Positions 1 to 8,750 of a stretch of DNA of 64,000 nucleotides are shown here, piece after piece. The translations under genes were made by a program, and so were the position numbers. Numbering within the stretch: the stretch's first letter is position 1; each line of letters starts with the position of its first letter. Where the stretch lies: positions 1 to 64,000 of the forward strand of contig NZ_WBSN01000009.1 of NCBI RefSeq assembly GCF_009299475.1. The letters run 5' to 3'. The notes under the pieces are model-generated. The model did not search any database and was not told the DNA's origin. It worked only from the letters and a program-made list of their open reading frames with translations. Source of the DNA: Bifidobacterium avesanii (GTDB lineage: Bacteria > Actinomycetota > Actinomycetes > Actinomycetales > Bifidobacteriaceae).

Positions 1-438
1 ACGGCTTCCGAGCTTTCTGCCTGTGGAGTGGGCTGGGAGATGTGTATAAGGGGCAGGGGTGCGGGTGGGGGCGGGGCTGGCGGGCGCGGCCCGGTGCGTG
101 ACCGTGTCCGTGACATTGCGCGGCTCGTGACGTTGCGTGTGACGCTGACCGTACGGTCACTGTCACGCATGGCGGGAATCGGCTTCATTCCAAGGGACCG
201 CGATGCCCGTCGCGGAGTGCGCGCGGTCTTTGTCACGGTCTTTGTCACGGACGTGGTCGCGGGGCTGCCGCAGGACGCCGATCCCCGCCATGTCCGGGCA
301 TCATCCCCGAGGATGAGGCGGATGCCCCGTCCGGCGCCGCGATTCATCCCGGCGCACGAGTGCGGGCGCGCGGCGGTCGGCGGACACTGGAACCATCACC
401 GGCAACATCGGCAACAATCAAGATTCAAGGAGGCAACG
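1..438. other. Intergenic stretch, no gene seen
   Basis: No convincing coding region lies before the ATG at 439. The stretch is unusually rich in GTGAC/GTCAC words: several copies at about 97-165, plus a tandem pair of CTTTGTCACGGT-like 12-mers at about 227-251. These could be regulator sites or simple sequence bias. The left edge cuts into the region, so any upstream gene is out of view. Confidence 0.5.
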
Positions 439-678
439 ATGCTGGACGTGAACCTGCTCTCGCAAATGGGACTGCTCGTGGTGGGCGGCCCGCTGTTCCT
501 CTTCGGCATGCTGTCGTTCGTGCTCTCCGGCGTCACCTACGGGGTGCGCTCGGCCCGGCGGCTGCCCGCGTGGGAGGGCATGACCCGCCCGTTCATCTTC
601 CTCGGCACGCTCATGGTGATCTTCGGCGCCGCCGTGCTCATGCCCGCGCTGCCGATGCTCGTGCGTCTCATAGGGTAG
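439..678 (+). CDS. Small two-span membrane protein, function unknown
   Basis: A 79-residue protein with two hydrophobic segments (about residues 9-32 and 50-76) joined by a short basic loop, so it is probably a small integral membrane protein. I do not recognise a family. The ATG at 439 was chosen because AAGGAGG lies about 6 bases upstream; reading further upstream gives only an arginine-rich, non-protein-like extension. It ends 79 bases before azlC on the same strand and could be co-transcribed with it. No catalytic motif is visible. Confidence 0.65.
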   Translation: MLDVNLLSQMGLLVVGGPLFLFGMLSFVLSGVTYGVRSARRLPAWEGMTRPFIFLGTLMVIFGAAVLMPALPMLVRLIG

Positions 679-757
679 TATCCGGCCCGGCGCGGCCCGC
701 CGCGCGTCCTATCATGTTTCGGGTTCGACGAACAATCCGAGGGAAAGGACGTGCGGC

Positions 758-1630
758 ATGCGCAAGGGCGTGATCGGACGGGCGTTCAAGGCGGCGTTCC
801 CGCTCACCGTGCCCATCGCCACGGGGTTCCTGTTCCTCGGCAGCTCGTACGGCCTGCTCATGCATTCGCAGGGCTTCGGCTTCTGGTGGCCGGTGTGCAT
901 GGCGTTCTTCATCTTCGCCGGGTCCATGGAGTTCGTGACCGTGAACCTGCTGCTCTCCGCGTTCAACCCCGTCGCCGCGTTCCTGCTCGCGCTCATGGTC
1001 AACGCCCGCCACCTGTTCTACGGGCTGTCCATGCTCGGCAAGTTCCGCGGCATCGGGTGGAAGAAGCCGTACCTCATCTTCGCCATGTGCGACGAGACGT
1101 TCGCCATCAATTCGAGCGCGCGGATCCCGGACGGCGTGGACCGCGGCTGGTTCATGCTGTTCGTGTCCGTGCTCAACCGCTGGTACTGGATCGTCGGCGC
1201 GGCGCTCGGCTGGCTGATCGGCGGCGTGCTGCCGTTCAGCACCAAGGGCATCGAGTTCGTGCTGACCGCGCTGTTCCTGACGATCTTCCTCGACCAGTGG
1301 ATGGGCGGCAAGCGGCTGGTGAGGAACGCGCGCGGGCGGTTCGGCGGACATGCCGGGCGGGCCGCGCGCGACGAGGCGGTCGCGCGGCTGAAGCGGTACG
1401 CCGGGCGGCACCTGCCCGCGGCGGTCGGCGTGCTGGCCTCGCTCGCATGCCTGATCGCGTTGGGGCCGGACCGGTTCATGGTCCCCTCGATGGCGCTCAT
1501 GCTCGTGCTGTTTCTGGCGCTGCGCCCGTACCTCGACGGGCCGGCGGATGGCACGGATCCGGGGAGCGTGGGCTCGGAGACCGTAGGCTCGGGGGACGAG
1601 GGCGGCGAGGACAAGGAGGCGGCGCGATGA
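758..1630 (+). CDS. azlC: AzlC-family branched-chain amino-acid exporter, large subunit
   Basis: A 290-residue polytopic membrane protein of the AzlC (LIV-E) family. With AzlD it forms a two-part exporter of branched-chain amino acids or analogues in the cytoplasmic membrane. The N-terminal part (residues about 1-70) has the family pattern of an [11 protein letters not shown]-type opening, a [12 protein letters not shown] helix and the [10 protein letters not shown] segment. Further helices run to about residue 265, followed by a hydrophilic, acidic C-terminal tail. GAGGGAAAGGA lies just upstream of the ATG. Its stop codon overlaps the next start in an ATGA, which indicates translational coupling to azlD. 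The true substrate is not shown by sequence. Confidence 0.88.
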   Translation: MRKGVIGRAFKAAFPLTVPIATGFLFLGSSYGLLMHSQGFGFWWPVCMAFFIFAGSMEFVTVNLLLSAFNPVAAFLLALMVNARHLFYGLSMLGKFRGIGWKKPYLIFAMCDETFAINSSARIPDGVDRGWFMLFVSVLNRWYWIVGAALGWLIGGVLPFSTKGIEFVLTALFLTIFLDQWMGGKRLVRNARGRFGGHAGRAARDEAVARLKRYAGRHLPAAVGVLASLACLIALGPDRFMVPSMALMLVLFLALRPYLDGPADGTDPGSVGSETVGSGDEGGEDKEAAR

Positions 1631-1965
1631 TGGCCATGACCGTCTGGCAGGGGGTGGCGACCGTCGCCGTGGTGGCGCTCGGCACCATCCTCACGCGCTT
1701 CCTGCCGTTCCTCGTGTTTCCGGACTCCAAGCGCCCGCCGCGCCTCGTGGAGTACCTCGGCAAGGTGCTGCCGTACGCGATGACCGGTCTGCTCGTGGTC
1801 TATTCGCTCAAGGACGTGTCGCTCGCGTCCGGCGCACACGGTGTTCCCGAGGCCATCTCGATCGCGGCGATCATCCTGCTGCACTGGTGGCGGCGCAGCA
1901 TGCTCCTGTCCATCGCCGGCGGAACCGTGCTCTACATGGTGCTCGTGCAGCTCGTGTTCGTGTGA
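1627..1965 (+). CDS. azlD: AzlD-family branched-chain amino-acid exporter, small subunit
   Basis: A 112-residue protein with about four hydrophobic segments and the RFLPFLVFP motif near residues 23-31 that is typical of AzlD. It is the partner of the AzlC protein encoded directly upstream. The start was chosen at the ATG overlapping the azlC stop (ATGA). Family members are 100-115 residues, so it is full length. A long imperfect palindrome begins about 12 bases after the stop and may end the transcript. Confidence 0.88.
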   Translation: MMAMTVWQGVATVAVVALGTILTRFLPFLVFPDSKRPPRLVEYLGKVLPYAMTGLLVVYSLKDVSLASGAHGVPEAISIAAIILLHWWRRSMLLSIAGGTVLYMVLVQLVFV

Positions 1966-1976
1966 CGGGCGGCGCC

Positions 1977-2190
1977 ACTCAGCCTTCCGAGGGCGGATTT
2001 CGCGCTTTGCGGACATCTACCTGCCCTTCCGAGGGCATCCGGCATTCCGCATCGATCCCGCAAACGGCGTTTTCCCAAGCCGTTTGCTTGGCGTTTCGCC
2101 GTTTCCGGTGACTTGACGCATGGTCCGGCTGCCCTAGGAAGGGAGGATAGATGTCCGCGCGGGACGTAATCCGCCCTCGGAAGGCCGAGT
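1977..2190. repeat. MITE-like 214-bp imperfect palindrome
   Basis: The two ends (1977-2045 and 2122-2190) are inverted copies of each other, about 70 bases long and roughly 80% identical by eye. The outer cores are GCCTTCCGAGGGCGGATT and its complement, and the inner cores are GCGGACATCTA and its complement. The centre holds a second hairpin, GCAAACGGC (2060-2068) with GCCGTTTGC (2079-2087). No transposase is present. It fits a non-autonomous palindromic intergenic element, and it may also act as a terminator between azlD and the next gene. Flanking target duplication was not recognisable. Confidence 0.7.
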
Positions 2191-2245
2191 AGGGCCGTGC
2201 GGTCGCCCGGCCCGCTCGTCTCGAACGCGGATTACAGTGCACGGC

Positions 2246-2974
2246 ATGAACGAACGAGTGACGGACGTGCGGCCGGTGATCGGCATCACGCCGCTGATGG
2301 ACATCGAACGCGACAGCTACTGGATGCTTCCCGGGTACATGACCGGCATCGAGGAGGCGGGCGGCCTGCCCGTGATGCTGCCGCTCACGAGCGACCCCGC
2401 GCTGCTGAGCCAGGCGGCGGTGATGTGCGACGGCCTGCTGTTCTCCGGCGGGCACGACGTGGACCCCTCCATGTACGGCGAGGAGCCGATCGCGCAGTGC
2501 GGGCGGACCTGCCCCGAGCGCGACGCGATGGAGCGCGCGCTGCTGGACATCGCCGTCAACCGCGACATGCCCGTGCTGGGCGTGTGCCGCGGCTTGCAGC
2601 TCATGAACGCGGCGCTCGGCGGCACGCTGTACCAGGATCTTCCCACCCAGCGCCCCAAGCCGGTGAACCACGACATGCAGCCGCCCTACGATGAACCCCA
2701 GCACCGGGTGGACATCGTCGAGGGCACGCCGCTGCACGAACTGCTGGGCGTGCGCTCGCTCGGCGTGAACAGCCGCCACCATCAGGCGGTGCGCCGGCTC
2801 GCGCAGTCGCTCAACGTGATGGCGGTGAGCGAGGACGGACTGGTCGAGGCGGCGTGGATGCCGGGCAAGCGCTTCGTGTGGGGCGTGCAGTGGCATCCCG
2901 AGCACGCGTGGCGGACCGACGTGGCGAGCCGGATGCTGCTGGAGACCTTCGTGAAGGAGGCCGGGGCGCGATGA
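2246..2974 (+). CDS. Gamma-glutamyl-gamma-aminobutyrate hydrolase (PuuD-like class I amidotransferase)
   Basis: A 242-residue class I glutamine-amidotransferase-fold hydrolase of the peptidase C26/PuuD group, which cleaves gamma-glutamyl amides in the cytoplasm. The oxyanion segment LLFSGGHDVDPSMYGEE, the nucleophile elbow GVCRGLQ (Cys114) and the C-terminal VQWHPEH (catalytic His and Glu) are all present, so it should be active. A GTG three codons earlier (2237) is an alternative start; neither has a strong ribosome site. The stop overlaps the next gene's start (ATGA at 2971-2974). The natural substrate is unknown: gamma-Glu-GABA is the family's best-known one, but no Puu pathway neighbours are present. 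Confidence 0.85.
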   Translation: MNERVTDVRPVIGITPLMDIERDSYWMLPGYMTGIEEAGGLPVMLPLTSDPALLSQAAVMCDGLLFSGGHDVDPSMYGEEPIAQCGRTCPERDAMERALLDIAVNRDMPVLGVCRGLQLMNAALGGTLYQDLPTQRPKPVNHDMQPPYDEPQHRVDIVEGTPLHELLGVRSLGVNSRHHQAVRRLAQSLNVMAVSEDGLVEAAWMPGKRFVWGVQWHPEHAWRTDVASRMLLETFVKEAGAR

Positions 2975-3900
2975 CCGCCGGCCCGCTCGACGCGGCGATC
3001 CGTCCCCTCGAACGCCATCGCGCGCCCGCGGCCGTCGCGGTGCTGGCGTGCCTGGCGGCGCTGTACTGGTGGGGATGGGGCGACGGCGTCGGGGCGGCCC
3101 TGCGCGCGCTCGTGGCCGACTCGGGCGCGAACACGTCCGGCACGGTCACCGTGCGCGGACAGGCGTGGCGTCTGCTGGACAACGCGCTGCTCACGTGCGC
3201 GGGGGCGGCGGCGTTCTGCGTCGTCCGCCGGCTGGCGTGCGGATACGCGGTCGTGCGGCCGGGCCGCGGCATGGATCGCGGTATGGGCCGCGACGGGGAC
3301 GACCGCACGAACGGCGTTTTCCGCGCCGCATGGGCTCGCTGGTGGAACGCCGGATTCGCCTACGTGTTCTGCATGATGGCCGGATTCGCGTCGATCGACG
3401 CGACCTCGGCCCTGCTGCGCACCACATTCCACTCATACCCGTTCGGCACGCGGTACGAGAACGGGTTCGCGGCCTTGCTGTATTTGGCGAACATGTTCTT
3501 CGCCGGCCCGACCGAGGAGCTCGTGCTGCTCGGCCTCACCGTGGTCGGCCTCAGATGGGTGGGCTCGCCGTGGTGGCTTGTGACGTGCGCGGCGGTGGCG
3601 CTGCGCGTGCCGTTCCACCTGTACTACGGCTGGGCGGCGTTCGCGATCGGCGTGTGGCCGGTGCTCGCGGTGATGCTGTACCGCAGGGTCGGCATGATCA
3701 CGCCGATGATCGTGGCCCACGGCATGTACGACGTCTCCACCGCGATGACGAGCATGACCGGCGTGGCGGGCTCGCCGTGGCCGCTCGTGGTCGCGCTGGC
3801 GATCATGGTCGCGCCGGTCGTGTGGGCCGCGGCCATAATCGTGCGACGGGCGCACCCAATGCTCCGGAGCCTCCGGGATCTTCAGGCTCTCCGGCGCTAG
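2971..3900 (+). CDS. CPBP-family (CAAX-type) membrane protease relative
   Basis: A 309-residue multi-spanning membrane protein with the three conserved patches of the CPBP (Abi/CAAX protease) family: GPTEEL (Glu182-Glu183), PFHLYYG (His216) and AHGMYD (His250). The first motif is normally EExxxR; here the Arg position is Leu187, so activity is uncertain. The start overlaps the preceding stop (ATGA), suggesting coupling with the amidotransferase. The 3' end overlaps the convergent aldo/keto reductase by a few bases. A hydrophilic Gly/Arg/Asp-rich loop lies at about residues 97-115. Family roles range from prenyl-protein processing to bacteriocin immunity; none can be assigned here. Confidence 0.78.
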   Translation: MTAGPLDAAIRPLERHRAPAAVAVLACLAALYWWGWGDGVGAALRALVADSGANTSGTVTVRGQAWRLLDNALLTCAGAAAFCVVRRLACGYAVVRPGRGMDRGMGRDGDDRTNGVFRAAWARWWNAGFAYVFCMMAGFASIDATSALLRTTFHSYPFGTRYENGFAALLYLANMFFAGPTEELVLLGLTVVGLRWVGSPWWLVTCAAVALRVPFHLYYGWAAFAIGVWPVLAVMLYRRVGMITPMIVAHGMYDVSTAMTSMTGVAGSPWPLVVALAIMVAPVVWAAAIIVRRAHPMLRSLRDLQALRR

Positions 3901-4751
3901 AGCTCCTCGTGCCAGTGGGGGTTCTGGCCGAACGTGTAGCCCTCGGGGTTGTCCATGGCGGCGATGTCGCGCATGTCCTCGTCGTCAAGCGCGAAGCCGG
4001 TCAGATCGAGGTTGGCGCGCTGGCGGTCCGGATGCATGGACTTCGGAATGGCCACGTCGCCGAGCTGGAGGTGCCAGCGCAGGATCGCCGCGACCGGGGA
4101 GACGCCGTGCTTGGCCGCGATGCGCGTGACCGTGGGGTCCTTGAGCATCTGGTTGGCGCGGCCGAGCGGGCTCCACGCCTCGGTGATGATGCCGTGCGCG
4201 TCGTCGTAGGCGCGCTGCTCGGCCTGCTGGAAGAACGGGTGCAGCTCCACCTGGTTGACCGCCGGGGTGACGCCGGTGGCGCGGATGAGCAGGTCGATGT
4301 GCCCGGGCAGGAAGTTGCTCACGCCGATGTGCCGCACGATGCCCTGCCGCTGCGCGTCCACCAGCGCCTGCCACGCCTCCACGAACTGGCCCTGCGAGGG
4401 GTTCGGCCAGTGGATGAGGTACAGGTCGATCCAGTCGAGGCCCATGCGGCTCACGCTCTCCTCGATCGTGGCGCGCGCCTGATCGTACTGATGATGGCGG
4501 CCGGGCAGCTTCGAGGCGACGATGATCCGCTCGCGCGGCACGTCCGACTCGCGGATCGCGCGGCCGACCACGCCCTCGTTCTCGTAGTTGAACGCCGAAT
4601 CGATGAGCCGGTAGCCCACGTTGATCGCCGACTTGATCGCCTCGACGCCGGCGAACCCGTTGACCTTGTAGGTGCCGAAGCCGATGGCGGGCAGTTCGAG
4701 GCCGTCATGGGCGCGGCGGACGGGAATGGCGGGTGGTTCGAGATGGGTCAT
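3897..4751 (-). CDS. Aldo/keto reductase
   Basis: A 284-residue NADPH-dependent aldo/keto reductase of the 2,5-diketo-gluconate-reductase type, a cytosolic TIM barrel reducing carbonyls to alcohols. The catalytic tetrad is visible: Asp51 and Tyr56 (in IDSAFNYENE), Lys81 (VASKL) and His114 (LIHWPNP). The C-terminal phosphate-binding signature IPKSMHPDRQRAN is also present. AAGGAGG lies 6 bases before the ATG. A LacI-family operator-like site lies 17-30 bases upstream of the start, suggesting sugar-responsive repression. The gene is convergent with, and slightly overlaps, the CPBP gene. The substrate is unknown. Confidence 0.92.
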   Translation of the reverse strand: MTHLEPPAIPVRRAHDGLELPAIGFGTYKVNGFAGVEAIKSAINVGYRLIDSAFNYENEGVVGRAIRESDVPRERIIVASKLPGRHHQYDQARATIEESVSRMGLDWIDLYLIHWPNPSQGQFVEAWQALVDAQRQGIVRHIGVSNFLPGHIDLLIRATGVTPAVNQVELHPFFQQAEQRAYDDAHGIITEAWSPLGRANQMLKDPTVTRIAAKHGVSPVAAILRWHLQLGDVAIPKSMHPDRQRANLDLTGFALDDEDMRDIAAMDNPEGYTFGQNPHWHEEL

Positions 4752-4767
4752 GCTGTCCTCCTTGGTG

Positions 4768-4781
4768 TGGTAGCGCTTTCA
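4768..4781. promoter_or_regulatory. LacI-family operator-like site
   Basis: TGGTAGCGCTTTCA, read on the minus strand as TGAAAGCGCTACCA, is a near-palindrome centred on AGCGCT. It closely resembles operators of LacI/CcpA-type sugar repressors (TGAAANCGNTTNCA class). It lies just upstream of the aldo/keto reductase start and next to its ribosome site, where a bound repressor would block expression. No LacI-family gene is in the window. Confidence 0.6.
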
Positions 4782-4837
4782 TTGTAGGGAGGTTGCGGGG
4801 CGGACCGCCACGTCCCTGACGCGGGTACGCTGATGGC

Positions 4838-5119
4838 ATGAACGCATCCCAGACACGACAGGCATCACGGCGGACTTCGCAGCGGACTTCTTCGCAACGG
4901 ATATTGCAGCAGACCGAGGCATGGCGCCGCGCGCTGGCCGCCAAGCGCGGGTTCCGCGGCGAGCCCGATGCCGGGGACGCGAACGCGTCGGTCTCGAAGG
5001 ACGGCGTCGGACGGGCGGGCGTGCCGCGGCGCGTCGGGAACGGCGGCAAGGGCGGCGGCCGGGGCTTCATGCCGTTCAAGGCCACCGGTCACAAGGGAGG
5101 CATCAGCCGTCAGGGCTGA
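4838..5119 (+). CDS. Small basic hypothetical protein
   Basis: A 93-residue arginine-, lysine- and glycine-rich protein with no membrane segment. The N-terminal third is Arg/Gln/Ser-rich (helical, AWRRALAAKRG at about residues 28-38), the middle is acidic-to-neutral, and the tail is Gly/Lys-rich ending in MPFKATGHKGGISRQG. Third codon positions are strongly G/C from about residue 20 onward, which supports translation on this strand. There is no clear ribosome site. It is divergent from the aldo/keto reductase and convergent with yccF. It could bind nucleic acid on charge alone, but no family is recognised. Confidence 0.5.
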   Translation: MNASQTRQASRRTSQRTSSQRILQQTEAWRRALAAKRGFRGEPDAGDANASVSKDGVGRAGVPRRVGNGGKGGGRGFMPFKATGHKGGISRQG

Positions 5120-5152
5120 GCCTGACCGCCGGCGAAGCGGGAAGGTCCGCCG

Positions 5153-5512
5153 CTACCGCACGTCCGCGCCGAAGGGGAACAGCGCGAGCTTGGCCATTTT
5201 GAACGACTGGATGCCGAACGGGATGCCGATGACCGTGACGCAGTTGGCCAGTCCGGCGAGCACGTAGCTCAGCGCGAGCCACCAGCCGGCCAGCACCACC
5301 CACACCAGATTTGCCAGCGCGGATCCGAGTCCGCCGCCGTATTCCACGGTCGCGCCGAACGGCGTCAGGGTCAGCCCGGCCATCTTGAACGCCTGCAGGC
5401 CCAGCGGAATGCCCACGACCGTGAGACACAGTAGCAGCCCGACCGTCGCCCACTCGACGGCGATGAACAGACCGCCCAGAACGATCCACAATACGTTGCC
5501 GAGAAATCTCAT
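5153..5512 (-). CDS. yccF: YccF-domain inner-membrane protein
   Basis: A 119-residue membrane protein made of two similar halves, each with a hydrophobic span followed by a VVGIPLGLQAFKMA- or VIGIPFGIQSFKMA-type signature. That duplicated pattern defines the YccF (DUF307) family. Molecular function is unknown. The start was placed at MRFLGNVLWIVLGG; the upstream in-frame extension is translated intergenic repeat and not part of the protein. The dispersed two-hairpin repeat at 5531-5678 sits immediately upstream and must contain or flank its promoter. Confidence 0.87.
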   Translation of the reverse strand: MRFLGNVLWIVLGGLFIAVEWATVGLLLCLTVVGIPLGLQAFKMAGLTLTPFGATVEYGGGLGSALANLVWVVLAGWWLALSYVLAGLANCVTVIGIPFGIQSFKMAKLALFPFGADVR

Positions 5513-5530
5513 AATCGCAACCCTACCCGA

Positions 5531-5678
5531 GCTTTCGCCCGTTCGGTCCAACCTGTGCCCGTCCGCACGCAGATTGGACCGAACGGGGGATTTCAGGCCT
5601 CGAATTGGGGCGTTTTTTCGCATGATCGGTCCAAGCTGCGCGGATGAGGGCGCAGGTTGGGCCGAACGGGCGAAAACA
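5531..5678. repeat. Dispersed two-hairpin repeat, copy A
   Basis: Two hairpins in a row, each built from arms of the type TTCGGTCCAACCTGYG: 5536-5589 and about 5622-5673. The outermost arms also pair with each other (CTTTCGCCCGTTCGGTCCAA near 5531 against its complement ending near 5678). A second copy in the opposite orientation lies at 35767-35895, upstream of dxs. No coding potential; it lies between yccF and the MFS gene. Confidence 0.7.
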
Positions 5679-5800
5679 GGAGGGAAATAAGGCGGACGAG
5701 AGACTGAGGAACGGCGGAATGGAAGACTGCGGAAGGTCAGCCGCGGCGCGCGGATGAGCCGATTTTGACGGTTCCGATGATGAGGATGATGCCTGCGGAA

Positions 5801-7090
5801 TCAGCCGCGGCGCGCGCGGATCAGGCGCAGCGTGGGGCGCAGCATGAGCGTGAATCCGACGAGCCCCACGGCCCACAGCGGATACTGGATGAGCGCCGCC
5901 ACGCGCATCGCATGGTCGGTGTACAGGCTCGGGTCGGTCGCCCCCTGCGCGTCCAGCAGCACGCCGAAGCCGAGGAAGATGACGGTGGAGGAGAGGAACC
6001 CGCCGGTGTTCGCGAAGCCGGTGGCCGCGCCCAGCACCTCGGGGCGGTTCGTGTCGCGCACGTAGTCCATGGCGATGTTCGACGCCGGGCCGCCGCTCGT
6101 CATGGCCACGAGCAGCAGGACCATGAACCACATGGGGTGCGGTCCGGGCGTGAGGAACAGCACGGTCCACAGCGCGATCTGCGCGCCCACGGACGCATAC
6201 ACCACGGCCGCGCGCCCGTGGATCGGGTGGACGCCGGCGAGACGGCCCATGACCGGTCCGAACACCATGTTGATCACCACGCCCATGCCCAGGTACGCGG
6301 TGGCCGTCTCGCGCGACCAGCCCTCCACGGCGAGCAGGAACGGCAGGCCCCACAGCTGGTTCATCATGTTGATCGGGAACCACGTGCTGAAGTGCACGAA
6401 GAATCCGCAGATCGTGCCGGGGGAGCGCAGGGCCGTGCCGAACCCGCGCACGGCCGCGGCGAGCCCGCCCTCCGGGCGTTCGTGATGGCGCGAGGACTGG
6501 CGCGGATCGTCGCGCACGGACAGGAGGATCGCGGCGGCGACGAGGACGCCGGTGCCGGCCGAAACGAGGAACGCGGCCCGCCATCCGGTCAGGCGCAGGA
6601 GCCAGGCGAACGGGTACAGGGAGATGATCTGGCCGAGGCCGCCGGTCACCGAGGTGAGCTGGGTGAGCAGCGGCGCCTGACGGGCCGGGAACCACGCCGA
6701 GATGAGCCGGACCACGGAGATGAAGACGAGCGCGTCGCCGAGACCCACCACGCCGCGGCCCGCCACGGCCATCCATGCGACGGGCGCGACGGCCATCATC
6801 GACTGGCCGGCCGCCATGAGCAGCCCTCCCGAGGCGATGAGCGCGCGGGCGCCGAACCGGTCGAGCAACACGCCCGCCGGCACCTGCATGAGCGCGTACA
6901 CGAACAGCTGGAGGTACAGGAACCCCGAAAGCGCCGTGCTCGTGGTGTGGAAGTGGTTCGCGGCCTCGATGCCCGCGGCGGACATCGAGGACCGGCACAC
7001 CACGGCGAACAGGTACCCCAGCAGTCCCATGCCCCACATCGCATAGGCCTTGGGGCCGCCCAGCCGCGTCGCGTTCTTCGTCTCGTTCAC
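5801..7090 (-). CDS. MFS transporter
   Basis: A 429-residue major facilitator with about 12 transmembrane segments. The motif-A-like loop between helices 2 and 3 reads GVLLDRFGARAL. The overall pattern resembles anion:cation symporter or hexose-phosphate-type MFS proteins, but the substrate cannot be read from the sequence. The start is uncertain: GTG at 7090 was chosen because the protein becomes hydrophobic soon after, and upstream codons are Arg/Pro-rich; an ATG at 7044 would also retain all helices. The gene is divergent from the dipeptidase, with about 90 bases between the starts, and may share control with it. Confidence 0.85.
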   Translation of the reverse strand: MNETKNATRLGGPKAYAMWGMGLLGYLFAVVCRSSMSAAGIEAANHFHTTSTALSGFLYLQLFVYALMQVPAGVLLDRFGARALIASGGLLMAAGQSMMAVAPVAWMAVAGRGVVGLGDALVFISVVRLISAWFPARQAPLLTQLTSVTGGLGQIISLYPFAWLLRLTGWRAAFLVSAGTGVLVAAAILLSVRDDPRQSSRHHERPEGGLAAAVRGFGTALRSPGTICGFFVHFSTWFPINMMNQLWGLPFLLAVEGWSRETATAYLGMGVVINMVFGPVMGRLAGVHPIHGRAAVVYASVGAQIALWTVLFLTPGPHPMWFMVLLLVAMTSGGPASNIAMDYVRDTNRPEVLGAATGFANTGGFLSSTVIFLGFGVLLDAQGATDPSLYTDHAMRVAALIQYPLWAVGLVGFTLMLRPTLRLIRARRG

Positions 7091-7181
7091 GCGCACATCG
7101 TATCGCACGGGATTCCGGGGCCGCCGCCCGCGTCCCAACCGCCGGATGCCGACGTTTACCGTTGCTCCTACAGTGGAGGCC

Positions 7182-8726
7182 ATGTCATGCACCACAATTC
7201 TCATCGGCAAGGACGCGAGCTACGACGGATCCACGATCGTGGCCCGCAACGACGACTCCGGCTCCGGCAGGTACGACCCCAAGCGCTTCGTGGCGGTGGG
7301 CCCCGAGGACCAGCCCCGACACTACGTGAGCGAGCTGAGCCACATGGTCAAGGACCTGCCCGACGACCCGTGCCGGTACGCGATCGTGCCCAACGCGCTG
7401 CCCGGGCGCGGCATCCTCGCGGAGGCCGGCGCCAGCGTGCGCAACGTGGCCATGAGCGCCACCGAGACGATCGCCGTCAACGAGCGCGTGCTCGCCGCCG
7501 ACCCGATGGTCGCCCTCGTGCCCGCCGTGGGGGAGCCCGGCGAGCCCGGCTATCAGGCCGAGCAGCCCGGAGGCATCGGCGAGGAGGACTTCATCACGCT
7601 CGTCCTGCCGTACGTGCACAACGCGCGCGAGGGCGTCGCGCGGCTCGGCGCGCTGCTCGAGCGCTACGGCACCTACGAGGCCAACGGCATCGCGATCTCC
7701 GACGTGGACGAGATCTGGTACGTCGAGACGATCGGCGGCCACCACTGGATCGCCCGCCGCGTGCCCGACGACTGCTACGCGGCCATCCCCAACCAGCTCG
7801 GGCTGGACGACTTCGACCTCGAGGACGCGCTCGGCGAACAGCGCGAGTTCATGTGCAGCGCGGACATGCGCGAGTTCATCGAGTCCAACCACCTCGACGT
7901 GTCCATGGACGCCGACCCGCACCACCTCAACCCCCGCCGCCTGTTCGGCACCCGGTCGGACCGCGACCACATCTACAACACGCCGCGCGCCTGGTACATG
8001 CAGCGCTACCTCAACCCGAGCGACGACTGGGACTCGCCCTCCGCCCGCTACACGCCCACCTCCGACGACATCCCGTGGTGCCGCCGGCCGGAGAGCAAGG
8101 TGAGCATCGAGGACGTGGATTTCCTCATGAGCTCCCACTTCGAGGGCACCCCGTACGACCCGTACGGCACGCGGGGCACCGAGGAGACGCGCCGGCGCTA
8201 CCGCCCGATCGGCATCAACCGCAACGGCCAGCTCGTGGCGCTGCAGATCCGCCCGTACGTCTCCGAGGCGAACCGGTCGGTCATGTGGATCTCCTACGGC
8301 TCCAACCCGTTCACGTCGCTCGCCCCGTTCTACGCGAACGTGACGCAGACGCCCGCGTACCTGAACAACACGACCGCCGAGGTGACCACCGACTCGTTCT
8401 ACTGGACCAACCGCATCATCGCGGCGCTCGCCGACCCGCACTACGGGGCGAACCGCAACCACATCGAGCACTACCGCGAGAACGTGCTCACGTACGGCCA
8501 CCGGCTCGTCGCGCGGACCGACGCCGCGGTGGATTCCGCCGAGGCCGACGCCGAGGTGAACGACGAGGCCCGCAGCGACGAGCCGCGCGAGGTGTTCGGC
8601 GACCTCGAGCTCGCCAACCAGAGCATGGCCGACTACCTCAAGGCGCAGACCTCCGACCTGCTCGACAAGGTGCTCTACACGTCCAGCAACCTCATGCGCA
8701 ACGCGTTCGCCATGTCGGACAAGTAG
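7182..8726 (+). CDS. C69-family dipeptidase
   Basis: A 514-residue Ntn-hydrolase of peptidase family C69/U34 (PepD-type), which cleaves dipeptides in the cytoplasm. The N-terminal MSCTTILIGKDASYDGSTIV has Cys3 as the expected nucleophile once the two leading residues are removed. The downstream ARNDDSG segment (about residues 22-28) is also typical. Length matches the family. The ATG at 7182 is preceded by TGGAGG, which fixes the start directly before the nucleophile. The divergent MFS transporter could supply or export its products, but nothing proves a link. Confidence 0.9.
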   Translation: MSCTTILIGKDASYDGSTIVARNDDSGSGRYDPKRFVAVGPEDQPRHYVSELSHMVKDLPDDPCRYAIVPNALPGRGILAEAGASVRNVAMSATETIAVNERVLAADPMVALVPAVGEPGEPGYQAEQPGGIGEEDFITLVLPYVHNAREGVARLGALLERYGTYEANGIAISDVDEIWYVETIGGHHWIARRVPDDCYAAIPNQLGLDDFDLEDALGEQREFMCSADMREFIESNHLDVSMDADPHHLNPRRLFGTRSDRDHIYNTPRAWYMQRYLNPSDDWDSPSARYTPTSDDIPWCRRPESKVSIEDVDFLMSSHFEGTPYDPYGTRGTEETRRRYRPIGINRNGQLVALQIRPYVSEANRSVMWISYGSNPFTSLAPFYANVTQTPAYLNNTTAEVTTDSFYWTNRIIAALADPHYGANRNHIEHYRENVLTYGHRLVARTDAAVDSAEADAEVNDEARSDEPREVFGDLELANQSMADYLKAQTSDLLDKVLYTSSNLMRNAFAMSDK

Positions 8727-8750
8727 AAGCCGGGCAGGTAAGGCGGCCCG

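Noticed and set aside
668-1411. Long antisense frames opposite azlC and many other genes.
   Set aside because: They are His/Arg/Glu-rich translations typical of antisense frames of GC-rich genes, with no domain or ribosome site.
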